Notes under the pieces: model-generated
Seen by the model: only the letters and a program-made list of their open reading frames with translations
Databases searched by the model: none
Told to the model about the DNA's origin: nothing
In this document: positions 8,837 to 16,436 of the stretch, in pieces
How positions within the stretch are numbered: the first letter of the stretch is position 1
Layout: each line of letters starts with the position of its first letter
Translations under genes and position numbers: made by a program
DNA from: Pseudomonadota bacterium
GTDB taxonomy: Bacteria; Pseudomonadota; Gammaproteobacteria; DASZBR01
Assembly: GCA_021777765.1 (NCBI GenBank)
Contig: JAJYDF010000033.1
Coordinates: 1 to 41,766 of the forward strand
Direction: 5' to 3'
DNA: 41,766 nt

Positions 8837-11260
8837 TTAAGGTTGTGCAACATCGGCTAAGAATAACACGCCCACACCTGTCCCTGATGCAACTTTTACC
8901 GTTGGTGGAGTACTGAATATGGTATTCATTTGATTACCCCATGCAGTACCGACGTTACCTAATGCGACTGCAATTTCTTGTTTAGGACTTAAAGTTTGAG
9001 TAGAGGTTGTTGTGGTTAATCCTGTAGTACTCGTATTCGTTCCTGAGGTAGCGATCGCTTGACCATAACCTTGCATAAATGATGATGCAAATAATGAGCC
9101 ATATCTCAACAAATAATGGTTATTAGTATCTGTAGATAAGGCGGTTCTTGCTGTATTTTGATCTATAGCAACGGCATTAATTGGAATGCTCTTTCCAACA
9201 GTGTCGATGGTCATTAAATTAAATGACACCATGACTTTCTGCCCTTGGTTGGTAATAGAACCTAATAATCTTGCTCCTTTGAAATCACCTGAGACAATCG
9301 TGGCCATCACTGGTCCAGGTTCATCACTATTAATTGAAGTGTTAATCACACCAAACATAACTGTTCCAGCTTTAATGAATATCGGTGCTGCTCCTACAGT
9401 AACTCTACCACCAGTACCACCACCTGCCGCGCCAGCGCCAGCACCACTACTACCACCTTGACCCGCTTTTGGCCCACCACTGCTAGTACCTTCAACATAG
9501 GCTTGTGCTTGTGGTGTCCATGCCGCTATTAACTGAGATATCTGACCACCAATTTGACTACGTTTCTGTTCGAAATATTGTTGCATATGGGGATCAGTGA
9601 TTTGCCCAGACTCAAATGCAAAAGCCGTCTCATTAGGAGCCCACTGATTAGGTTTGGCGGTGGTGCTTCCAATAATATTGCCATTCATATCACGCACTAA
9701 ACCATCGACACCCAACTTTCCAACGATATTTCCATTAGCATCCCGGACTAAACCGTCTGGACCTAAAGTTCCAATCAATCGACCGTTTTTATCGAAAATT
9801 GGCGTGCCTGGGGGCGAAGACATAGCTCTGCCAATGATATGACCATTAAGATCTCTCACTATGCCATCAGCACCTACCGTCCCAATAACATTGCCGTTTA
9901 AATCACGCACTTTGCCATCAGCGCCCACATAGCCTATCAAATGACCGTTAGCGTCATATACGGGCGTACCAGCAAGCGGAATTGCACCTGTATGCCCAAT
10001 TATTTTGCCATTCAAATCACGAACTACACCATCTGGCCCCACTGTACCAATAACCTTGCCATTCAGATCTCTGACTACACCATCAGGCCCTGCAAAACCA
10101 ATAAGATGTCCTTGAGCATCGTAAACTGCTGTACCTGGAGTCCCTGCTTTACCAATAATGTTGCCATTAGCATCCCTGACCAAACCATCTGGGCCTAATG
10201 TACCAATAACATTGCCATTGAGATCTCGTACTTTACCATCAGGTCCGGCATAACCAATTAAATGCCCTTGTGCATCATATACAGGTATGCCTTTATTGAC
10301 GCCGACACCCCCTATTACATTTCCATTTGCATCTCTCACCATCCCATCGGGTCCGAGAGTCCCAATAACATTTCCATTGAGATCTCTTACTTTCCCATCA
10401 GGACCTGCATAACCAATTAAATGGCCTTGTGCATCATAAACGGGTGTTCCTAAATTACTTGCTGCGCCCGTAACAGCCGCAGCAGAAGGAGCGGCTGGGG
10501 CTGCTGCAACGGCAGCGCCTTGAGCTACACCAATAATATTACCGTTTGTATCTCTTACAATACCGTCTGGGCCCACAGTACCTATGATGTTGCCACTTTG
10601 ATCACGCACTTTACAGTCGACACCAACCGTACCAATTAGATTCCCTTTAGCATCTTTAACAGGATTACCAGCGTTAGGGCATAATTGACTCGGCACATTA
10701 ATAGTTGGGAGGTTTATCGGTGTAGTAAGCCCAACGGGTTGGCCTAAAACATTGTTGATATTTTGACCGTTAGCGCAGGTAACGCAGGGATTACAAAAAG
10801 CAGATAAATCCCCTTTTGCAGGTCCTTGGCCGCCCATAGCAAATTCTTTAGGGGTGAAAGTGGTACCTGCTTCCTCAACATGTGCTAATCCAGTAAAACC
10901 GAGGGATTGTTGTTGTAAAGCCGCTTGTTGTTCAGGTGTCAAATTGATCAATTTTCCAGAACTTACAATGGTGGGAACAGCACTACCACCTGTAGCTGCA
11001 GCTTGTTGCGCTTGTGTCACATTCTGTTGTTCTTGTGTACGGGCATATTCAGGATTTGGCGCTTGAAAAGGTACAGATTCAATACCGCCTGGCGCACTGG
11101 CAACACTGGCACCACCGCTAGTTGTACCAAAAATTCTCGATCGCATTGTATATACGCCGATCAGTATTGCGGCTAACAATGCTATAGATGTAATAACTAC
11201 AATCGCCCGCGTTCTAGGATCTTTAAATAGACCTGCAATATTTTTCGCTCTCTCACCCAT
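8837..11260 (-). CDS. icmE: Dot/Icm core channel protein IcmE/DotG with 17-residue repeats
   Basis: An 807-residue protein; Legionella DotG is about 1048. It forms the inner-membrane and periplasmic channel of the T4BSS core. Order: short cytoplasmic N-terminus, membrane helix at about 19-37, spacer with a CNPCVTC cluster (156-162), 18 repeats of about 17 residues at 201-531 (pattern VRD-x-NGN-x-IG-x-x-GPDG), and a C-terminal VirB10-like domain (about 545-807) that joins DotH in the outer-membrane ring. Legionella DotG instead carries many short A/D/L-rich repeats, so the central region is clearly different. The icmK stop lies only six bases upstream. Confidence 0.95.
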   Translation of the reverse strand: MGERAKNIAGLFKDPRTRAIVVITSIALLAAILIGVYTMRSRIFGTTSGGASVASAPGGIESVPFQAPNPEYARTQEQQNVTQAQQAAATGGSAVPTIVSSGKLINLTPEQQAALQQQSLGFTGLAHVEEAGTTFTPKEFAMGGQGPAKGDLSAFCNPCVTCANGQNINNVLGQPVGLTTPINLPTINVPSQLCPNAGNPVKDAKGNLIGTVGVDCKVRDQSGNIIGTVGPDGIVRDTNGNIIGVAQGAAVAAAPAAPSAAAVTGAASNLGTPVYDAQGHLIGYAGPDGKVRDLNGNVIGTLGPDGMVRDANGNVIGGVGVNKGIPVYDAQGHLIGYAGPDGKVRDLNGNVIGTLGPDGLVRDANGNIIGKAGTPGTAVYDAQGHLIGFAGPDGVVRDLNGKVIGTVGPDGVVRDLNGKIIGHTGAIPLAGTPVYDANGHLIGYVGADGKVRDLNGNVIGTVGADGIVRDLNGHIIGRAMSSPPGTPIFDKNGRLIGTLGPDGLVRDANGNIVGKLGVDGLVRDMNGNIIGSTTAKPNQWAPNETAFAFESGQITDPHMQQYFEQKRSQIGGQISQLIAAWTPQAQAYVEGTSSGGPKAGQGGSSGAGAGAAGGGTGGRVTVGAAPIFIKAGTVMFGVINTSINSDEPGPVMATIVSGDFKGARLLGSITNQGQKVMVSFNLMTIDTVGKSIPINAVAIDQNTARTALSTDTNNHYLLRYGSLFASSFMQGYGQAIATSGTNTSTTGLTTTTSTQTLSPKQEIAVALGNVGTAWGNQMNTIFSTPPTVKVASGTGVGVLFLADVAQP
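9668..10660 (-). repeat. DotG intragenic repeat array, 18 units of about 51 bp
   Basis: Encodes residues 201-531 of IcmE. Units are 17 residues long and from the fourth onward fall into triplets: VYDAQGH-type, then VRDLNGN-type, then VRDANGN-type. A 2-5 residue linker (for example GTP) separates triplets, giving a super-period of about 54 residues. Adjacent triplets are closer to each other than single units are, so the array probably grew by triplet duplication. Confidence 0.85.
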
Positions 11261-11266
11261 GATTAA

Positions 11267-12661
11267 TTAAAATCCCTCTACTTTGAGCTGCAATACCTTG
11301 CCATTTTGTGAAACAAGCAAGACAGGCGTTGGTTGCATTGCATATGCATGCATTCCATCTGCACTTGACATAGTACTTAACCAGCCCGGCGATAATACAT
11401 CTAACCGGGTTCTAACATATAAGGTCGAGCCGGCCAACCACGCTTGACACTCGCCACCAGTCACGTTCAGTAATTTAGCGCCATCAGGTGGTACGCCATC
11501 TAAAATGCCTAATAATGTCGGATCAGCGCTCGCCGGCAATCCGTTACCTGTAGGCAATGCTGTGGCGTTAGGTCCATAACCTTGTACACGCATATCGACA
11601 CGATAATCCACCGCTTTTTGTCCTGGTATCAATGTAATCATGATAGGTGTTGGCAACCCTCTTAAACGAATGGCAAGGTTTCCATAGTTATACATAGTCA
11701 TTGATTGAATCATCATGGTGTTAGTGGTTCTATCCCATTGAATATTAAACGCTTGCGGGTTTCCCACATCATAGGCTTGAATAGGCCATGGCGCGCCAGT
11801 TGAATCCAAAAACACCAAAGAAGTAATAAACCCTTGCGATAAACGAATTACAGGCGGTGTTGCACCAGGTGATAAATCGACAAAAACCGAAGTCGCTGTT
11901 GGCCGTGGGGGCGTATCAGGCGTGGAAGCCGCTGCGAACTGAGATTGTTGGTATAACGAACGTAACTTCTGAATTTGATCCGGGGACATCGGCAATGTAT
12001 TTTCTATGTTCGCATTAAATGCTGCATCATCAATTTGTTGTGGTGTTAAAGCTGGCGCTGGAGGAGCCGCTGGTTGTGCAGGAACAGCAGCAGGTGTAGC
12101 AACTGTTGGAGCTGGCGCAGGTGCTGTGAAAGTAGTTGGTGGTGGTGGGCCTTTTGCAACAGGTGTAGTCGGAGCTGGCGGTGGTGGAATGGTTATATTT
12201 GCTGGCTGGCCACCGAATTGCCCCCCTACCGATGCTACAGCTGATGGTGCTTGACCAGCAGTCGCGGCTGTAAGCGGCTGATTAGGATTGGTAAAAGTAC
12301 TTAAATTATTGCCCCCTGCTTGACCTGCAGCTGGTTGATCGCCAACAGCATTCACATTTTGAACGGGGTTTAAACTGCCGGCTTGATTTTGACTAGTAGG
12401 CGCTAATTGAGCTTGTTGTAATACATTTAAAGCAGTATTTGAAGGATTGTTCTGCGCGACTCTTGCTTGAACAGCTTGTTGTAACTGTTGTTGCTGTTGC
12501 GGGCTAAGATTTTGCAAACTCTGTATTTGTTGTTGCAGTTGTGTTTGATTGGAAGTTGTTTGTGCGTAACTCACAGAACTAATCTGACATAGCGTTAACG
12601 CAGAAATTAATACTAAAAACCCACGTGAGGTTAGAAGAGATTGCATACAAAAATTTTCCAT
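11267..12661 (-). CDS. icmK: Dot/Icm outer-membrane core protein IcmK/DotH
   Basis: A 464-residue protein (Legionella about 361). It has an N-terminal signal peptide (cleavage likely after SVSYA, near residue 33), a Gln-rich then Pro/Ala-rich linker (about 35-205), and the conserved DotH domain from about 215 to the end, with RLSQGFITSLVFLD and the GAPWPI motif. DotH, with DotC and DotD, builds the outer-membrane ring that the DotG C-terminus enters. The low-complexity linker explains the extra length, as in IcmG. ATG 12661 is used; ATG 12646 is an equally usable start. Confidence 0.95.
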   Translation of the reverse strand: MENFCMQSLLTSRGFLVLISALTLCQISSVSYAQTTSNQTQLQQQIQSLQNLSPQQQQQLQQAVQARVAQNNPSNTALNVLQQAQLAPTSQNQAGSLNPVQNVNAVGDQPAAGQAGGNNLSTFTNPNQPLTAATAGQAPSAVASVGGQFGGQPANITIPPPPAPTTPVAKGPPPPTTFTAPAPAPTVATPAAVPAQPAAPPAPALTPQQIDDAAFNANIENTLPMSPDQIQKLRSLYQQSQFAAASTPDTPPRPTATSVFVDLSPGATPPVIRLSQGFITSLVFLDSTGAPWPIQAYDVGNPQAFNIQWDRTTNTMMIQSMTMYNYGNLAIRLRGLPTPIMITLIPGQKAVDYRVDMRVQGYGPNATALPTGNGLPASADPTLLGILDGVPPDGAKLLNVTGGECQAWLAGSTLYVRTRLDVLSPGWLSTMSSADGMHAYAMQPTPVLLVSQNGKVLQLKVEGF

Positions 12662-12808
12662 CTTACTTACAGATTCCTTTTACTTGTACTCTTACACTCA
12701 CTTAAAGATTTGTTAAATGTAATTTAATTTTTTAATTATTAAAAAAATTACAAAACAATCTCGACTATATACCGTCAATATTAAAATAACACAAGAGTCA
12801 AATATCAA

Positions 12809-13429
12809 TTATTGAGCAATCAATGATGCAATACCCACACCCCTAAATGAACTCAATGTTGAAACACGTTGTATTATGATAGTAACCATAACTTGTTGTT
12901 GCGCAAATGCACTAGCACTTTGATAACTAACCAGCATTGGCATTTGCACTTTCCATGTATAAACCCCATCAATGACGCCTTGATCTAAAATCTGTGGCGC
13001 TCCTGTAGCAACAGCGGAAACAACTAATTTTTTTTGAATGACTGTGGTGAGGTTATTCGATTTATTTAATGCATCAAGAAAATTTGACCATCCACTCGGT
13101 GTATAAAAATCTGAAGCCGCTTGCAATTCAGCACGATAATCTTGGAAATTATAGGTATATGATGCTATCGCAGCTTGGTTTGCCCATTGTAATAATGCTG
13201 ATGGTGGAAGATTAGGTTGATCAAGCGGCACAATCGGCGTAATACGACCTTGAATGGTTGTTGCAAAATATACGGGTTGAGGTGGATGCGTAGTAATATA
13301 AACTAAAGAGGTAATTAAACTAGCAATGATCATAATAGATAATAATAACGCAATAATTACACGACGATAATTATCTCGATAATATTCGCTACGGTTTTTA
13401 ACAACTATAGTCGCGGCATCATCTGCCAT
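12809..13429 (-). CDS. icmL: Dot/Icm protein IcmL/DotI, copy 2
   Basis: A 206-residue protein (Legionella IcmL about 212). It has a short cytoplasmic tail, one membrane helix (about 24-47) and a periplasmic VirB8/TraM-like domain. DotI and DotJ form an inner-membrane subcomplex of the T4BSS. It shares GRI-x-PIVPLDQPNLPPS, LQWANEAAIASYT-like and QMPMLVSYQSAS blocks with the gene just upstream, so the two are tandem paralogues. Unlike the rest of the operon it has a 282-bp leader with a recognisable promoter, so it and icmK onward may be separately transcribed. GGAG lies ten bases before the ATG. Confidence 0.93.
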   Translation of the reverse strand: MADDAATIVVKNRSEYYRDNYRRVIIALLLSIMIIASLITSLVYITTHPPQPVYFATTIQGRITPIVPLDQPNLPPSALLQWANQAAIASYTYNFQDYRAELQAASDFYTPSGWSNFLDALNKSNNLTTVIQKKLVVSAVATGAPQILDQGVIDGVYTWKVQMPMLVSYQSASAFAQQQVMVTIIIQRVSTLSSFRGVGIASLIAQ

Positions 13430-13572
13430 GCTTTATTACTCCATATTAATTTAAAAGCAGTGAGAAAAAGTAATAAACTAGTATAATTTTTAATCACTAA
13501 TTTTTTTCATCATCCCTTCAAAAAAATGCTACTAATAAAAAATTAAACATTAATCTTACTTCTTTTCTTTTG

Positions 13573-13600
13573 TAATCACAATAACAAATCTCTGTGATTA
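13573..13600. promoter_or_regulatory. Inverted repeat overlapping the icmL copy 2 promoter
   Basis: Perfect 8-bp arms TAATCACA and TGTGATTA with a 12-base spacer, lying over and just downstream of the -10 box at 13597-13602. The position suits a repressor operator or a 5' mRNA hairpin. It is not a CRP site, whose arms are TGTGA then TCACA in the opposite order. Confidence 0.45.
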
Positions 13601-13624
13601 TACTGAATAAATGAGGCTTTACAA
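13597..13624 (-). promoter_or_regulatory. Sigma70-like promoter for icmL copy 2 and downstream icm genes
   Basis: Reading the minus strand: -35 TTGTAA, 16-bp spacer, -10 TATAAT. The predicted start near 13590 gives a leader of about 160 nt. The rest of the 282-bp gap is AT-rich with no ORF of note. Confidence 0.55.
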
Positions 13625-13711
13625 ATTAATCGTTTTAATAATGATTCGTGTAAATAAACCAATCGGAGATAGAAAAATCTCTGCCTATCCAGCTGTTATC
13701 TTAATATTAAA

Positions 13712-14299
13712 TTATTGCGTCAATAATGATGATATTCCTACACCACGATAATAGCTCAACGTTGAAACACGCTGAATTTGCATGGTAATCATTACCGGTT
13801 GTTGCTTTAATTGGCTCGCACTTTGATAACTGACTAACATGGGCATTTGGACTGTCCAGGTGTAGACACCTTCACGCTCCCCTTGTTCTAAAATAACAGG
13901 TGCTCCCGTTGATACAGCACTGAGTATGACTTTTTTTGCAATTACAGTAGGCAAAACGTGAGCTCTCATAGCACTTATAAAGCTTGAAAAACCTGTGGGT
14001 GTATAATAGATAGACGCCGCTTGTAATTCAGATCCATAATTTTGGAAGTCAAAAGTATATGAAGCAATTGCTGCTTCATTTGCCCATTGTAATAAAGATG
14101 AGGGAGGAAGATTAGGTTGATCAAGCGGTACAATGGGATTAATTCGGCCTTGGATAGATGTTGCATAATATTGGGGTTGTGATGGATGCGTTGTAACATA
14201 AACAAAAGCTACAATTAAAACAACAATAATCATCATAGAAAATAGCAGCGCACTCATTACTCGGCGAAAATTAGTTTTATTAAAATCGTTAACTGCCAT
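13712..14299 (-). CDS. icmL: Dot/Icm protein IcmL/DotI, copy 1
   Basis: A 195-residue paralogue of the gene at 12809-13429, with the same plan: membrane helix at about 14-37, then a periplasmic VirB8-like domain containing GRINPIVPLDQPNLPPS and QMPMLVSYQSAS. The N-terminus is shorter than in copy 2 and lacks the first dozen residues. The middle third (the YTPTGFSSF region) is the most divergent. Tandem icmL.1/icmL.2 genes are, to my knowledge, described in Coxiella. Whether the two form a hetero-oligomer with DotJ or one is dispensable cannot be told from sequence. Confidence 0.93.
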   Translation of the reverse strand: MAVNDFNKTNFRRVMSALLFSMMIIVVLIVAFVYVTTHPSQPQYYATSIQGRINPIVPLDQPNLPPSSLLQWANEAAIASYTFDFQNYGSELQAASIYYTPTGFSSFISAMRAHVLPTVIAKKVILSAVSTGAPVILEQGEREGVYTWTVQMPMLVSYQSASQLKQQPVMITMQIQRVSTLSYYRGVGISSLLTQ

Positions 14300-14416
14300 G
14301 TTCTCTTGTAAACTCCATTCGATTCACAACAAATGTAAAATGCTAGCTTAACCATTCATAACTGTTAAATCCTTGCCATAATCAATTACCAATCGGTGAT
14401 ATGAATTAGCCCTAAT

Positions 14417-14659
14417 TTATTTCAACAATGCCGTATTAGAATAATTAGGCTGATTTAACGGATTTAATGGTGTAATACCTCCGTTGCTACTGCTGGAATA
14501 ATATCCAGGTATTGGACGATGCATGCCAAAATAAAAAACTAATGGAATTAATAATATAATTATAAACTGACAAATCACTAGTAATTTTATTGCTCTTCGA
14601 TAGTAATCTCGATAAAAAAACTTTTTTTCTTTTACCGATTCAATAATTGTATTAGTCAT
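14417..14659 (-). CDS. icmM: Dot/Icm protein IcmM/DotJ
   Basis: An 80-residue protein (Legionella IcmM about 94). It has a charged tail, one membrane helix (about 25-46) and a short periplasmic stub with GGITPLNPLNQPN, recognisably related to the start of the DotI periplasmic domain. DotJ is a truncated DotI homologue that partners DotI in the inner membrane. Position between icmN and icmL matches the Legionella order. Thirteen bases separate it from icmN. The similarity to both icmL copies could suggest a broken third icmL, but the length and place favour genuine icmM. Confidence 0.88.
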   Translation of the reverse strand: MTNTIIESVKEKKFFYRDYYRRAIKLLVICQFIIILLIPLVFYFGMHRPIPGYYSSSSNGGITPLNPLNQPNYSNTALLK

Positions 14660-14672
14660 TAATCATCCATTA

Positions 14673-15230
14673 TTAATAAACATATGGTGGTGGCGGCAAT
14701 CTTAAAGTAATTTCTATCCGCCTATTTTGTGATTGGCCACCAGGAGTATCATTAGTTGCTATAGGGTCAAATTCACCATAACCCGTTGCATAAACCAATC
14801 GTGCATCCAATCCCATTGCCCACATATCATGAGCTACAATATCTGCCCATTCACGTGATATTGCCATATTACGGATTTGTGGTCCTTGATTATCTGTGTA
14901 GCCCGCCACCCTCACATCGACAACTTCAAAAGTATTAATTAAAGTCACTATATCTTTTAAAACGGGCAAAGTACTGAAATCAAAATTAGTTGAATCTTGA
15001 TTAAAGAATACATCGGCGGGCAATATAATTAATATTTCTGAGCCACGTTGATATACCGTTACATGATTTGCTCTAAATTTTTTATGAATATTTTTATGCT
15101 GCATTAAAAACAATTTAACAGTATCAGGCGGCGGTGGTGGTGGTTCTTTAGGAGAAGTTGGAACACAACTGCATAATAAGAAGCAGAATGAAATTACACC
15201 TATCAATTTAAACGAAAATTTATTGATCAT
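14673..15230 (-). CDS. icmN: Dot/Icm outer-membrane lipoprotein IcmN/DotK (LphA)
   Basis: A 185-residue lipoprotein. The signal peptide ends in a lipobox LCS-C with Cys22 as the lipidated residue, followed by a proline run (PPPPPP), then an OmpA-like peptidoglycan-binding domain at about 85-180 with the conserved VAGYTDNQG and SQNRRIEI motifs. DotK is a peripheral part of the T4BSS outer-membrane core, probably anchoring it to peptidoglycan. It is the first gene of the dot/icm run here, 103 bp after recO. A perfect GCATGGC-A-GCCATGC palindrome sits 14 bases upstream of the start. Confidence 0.92.
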   Translation of the reverse strand: MINKFSFKLIGVISFCFLLCSCVPTSPKEPPPPPPDTVKLFLMQHKNIHKKFRANHVTVYQRGSEILIILPADVFFNQDSTNFDFSTLPVLKDIVTLINTFEVVDVRVAGYTDNQGPQIRNMAISREWADIVAHDMWAMGLDARLVYATGYGEFDPIATNDTPGGQSQNRRIEITLRLPPPPYVY

Positions 15231-15243
15231 TCCATAACCTTTT

Positions 15244-15258
15244 GCATGGCAGCCATGC
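15244..15258. promoter_or_regulatory. Short perfect palindrome upstream of icmN
   Basis: GCATGGC-A-GCCATGC, 7-bp arms with a one-base centre. It lies between recO and icmN, 14 bases before the icmN ATG. As RNA the loop is too tight for a full hairpin, so a dimeric DNA-binding protein site at the head of the dot/icm run is the more natural reading. No partner is identifiable. Confidence 0.4.
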
Positions 15259-15333
15259 CAATATGTCCAATTCTTGAATTGATTAAAATAAAGTCGCTTA
15301 TGTTACTGACTATTTTAATAAAATCAAGCCACC

Positions 15334-16044
15334 CTATAAAAACAGTTCGCGGCTTTTCAATTGTTTTACGCCAATTAACGGCGCCAAAGCCAATCGCATT
15401 AATCGTTTCATATCACGCCACAAACGCTTCTCTTGAAAATTTTCATCATGTAATGCAACTATCGTTTCCCCCGAAAAAACATTGATCGCATCTTGATACA
15501 CATAAGATTCCGGTAAAATCCTGAAACCCTGTGCGGGATCAAACTGATAAAATCGATGAGATAATATGACTTGCCCCGTAGTACATTCCTGACTTAACGG
15601 TAATGCATACCCTAATTCAAGTAATAATTTTTTTTCAAACACACGCAATATCACTTGTTCATGTTTATCACCGCTCATCTCTTGCAAAGCCTGCTGATAA
15701 GCTTGAAAAAGTTCCGGATGGGGATCATGACGCTGTAATACACGCACTAATAATTCATTTAAATATAATCCGGTGAGATATTTTTCACTGAACATATAAT
15801 AATGACCCTGTGTTTCTGCGTCGCGCAATGTACACAAATCGCCATGGCCAGACCATGAAATCAATAAAGGTACAAAAGGTTGTAACAATCCTTTCAATCG
15901 AGAACGATTACCACGCGCCCCTCTCGCTACCGCATGAATAATGCCATGGTTACAAGTAAAAAATATAATTATCGCACTACTATCTCGATAAGGTCTGGCA
16001 TGTAATACATAAGCAGGTTCCAGAGAAATTATTTGACGTGTCAT
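15334..16044 (-). CDS. recO: DNA repair protein RecO
   Basis: A 236-residue protein. The N-terminal OB fold has LEPAYVLHARPYRDSSAII and the family's VARGARG-x-x-SRLKGLLQPF. The C-terminal helical domain has VFEKKLLLELGY; the zinc cysteines of some RecO proteins are absent, as in many gammaproteobacteria. RecO loads RecA with RecR in the RecF pathway. The ATG at 16044 has GGAGGGGG upstream, and that ribosome-binding site lies inside the first unit of the 120-bp tandem repeat. A GTG at 16068 is less likely. It ends the lepA-lepB-rnc-era-recO run; pdxJ, its usual follower, is replaced by dot/icm genes. Confidence 0.95.
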   Translation of the reverse strand: MTRQIISLEPAYVLHARPYRDSSAIIIFFTCNHGIIHAVARGARGNRSRLKGLLQPFVPLLISWSGHGDLCTLRDAETQGHYYMFSEKYLTGLYLNELLVRVLQRHDPHPELFQAYQQALQEMSGDKHEQVILRVFEKKLLLELGYALPLSQECTTGQVILSHRFYQFDPAQGFRILPESYVYQDAINVFSGETIVALHDENFQEKRLWRDMKRLMRLALAPLIGVKQLKSRELFL

Positions 16045-16050
16045 ATTAAT

Positions 16051-16248
16051 TAATTTCCCCCTCCTCACTCTCAGCCCAACAATAAAGAAAATTCACTCTC
16101 AAATTACTCTCATAAATTGTTGACCATCAAAACCCATCAAAAAAAACAACAAATCTTGGCACGAATCTAATTAATCCCCCCTCCTCACTCCCAGCCCAAC
16201 AATAAAGAAAATTCACTCTCAAATTACACTCATAAATTGTTGACCATC
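16051..16248. repeat. Two-unit tandem repeat, 120-bp period
   Basis: Unit 1 (16051-16128) and unit 2 (16171-16248) align without gaps at an offset of exactly 120, with about five mismatches. Both contain CTCCTCACTC, AGCCCAACAATAAAGAAAAT and ATAAATTGTTGACCAT. Unit 2 runs directly into the hairpin at 16253. The same arrangement, in diverged form, precedes the hairpin at 35112. Confidence 0.85.
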
Positions 16249-16252
16249 CGCG

Positions 16253-16356
16253 TTTGCGAAGTTGGTGGTCGCATAAGCAGACCGTGAAAAAAATAATGCT
16301 CTCTCGAACTCTGATTAATCAATTACTGTCTGCGTTGCGACCACCCACTTCGCAAA
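16253..16356. repeat. 104-nt covarying hairpin element, copy A
   Basis: The left arm (16253-16282) begins TTTGCGAAGT and ends CGCATAAGCAGAC; the right arm (16328-16356) begins GTCTGCGTTGCGACC and ends CGCAAA. The arms pair over about 27 bp, broken by a TAA/GT internal loop and one T/C mismatch. The loop is 45 nt, with constant edges CGTGAAAA and TTACT. The flank CCAAAGTAAAGCGTAAA (16357-16373) is also conserved in copy B. It could be a structured RNA or a mobile palindrome. It lies in the era-recO gap. Confidence 0.7.
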
Positions 16357-16390
16357 CCAAAGTAAAGCGTAAATCTTTCATAAGTAATCC

Positions 16391-16430
16391 ATCTTTTTAT
16401 TCTTTTTTATTCTTTTTTATTCTTTTCGCT
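16391..16430. repeat. 10-bp simple tandem repeat downstream of era
   Basis: Four near-identical units of TCTTTTTTAT type end six bases before the era stop codon on the opposite strand. It is pyrimidine-rich on the plus strand and probably slippage-prone. Confidence 0.7.
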
Positions 16431-16436
16431 TTTTCT

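Noticed and set aside
13700..13708. CTTAATATT, a half-site like that of PmrA
   Set aside because: PmrA needs two such half-sites one helical turn apart. Only one is present, and it lies at the end of icmL copy 1.
14417..14659. icmM as a broken third icmL
   Set aside because: Length, membrane helix and position match genuine DotJ/IcmM, and no icmL remnant follows in the 117-bp gap.
16051..16248. Tandem repeats as a possible CRISPR array
   Set aside because: Only two units, repeats of about 78 bp, and no cas genes nearby.
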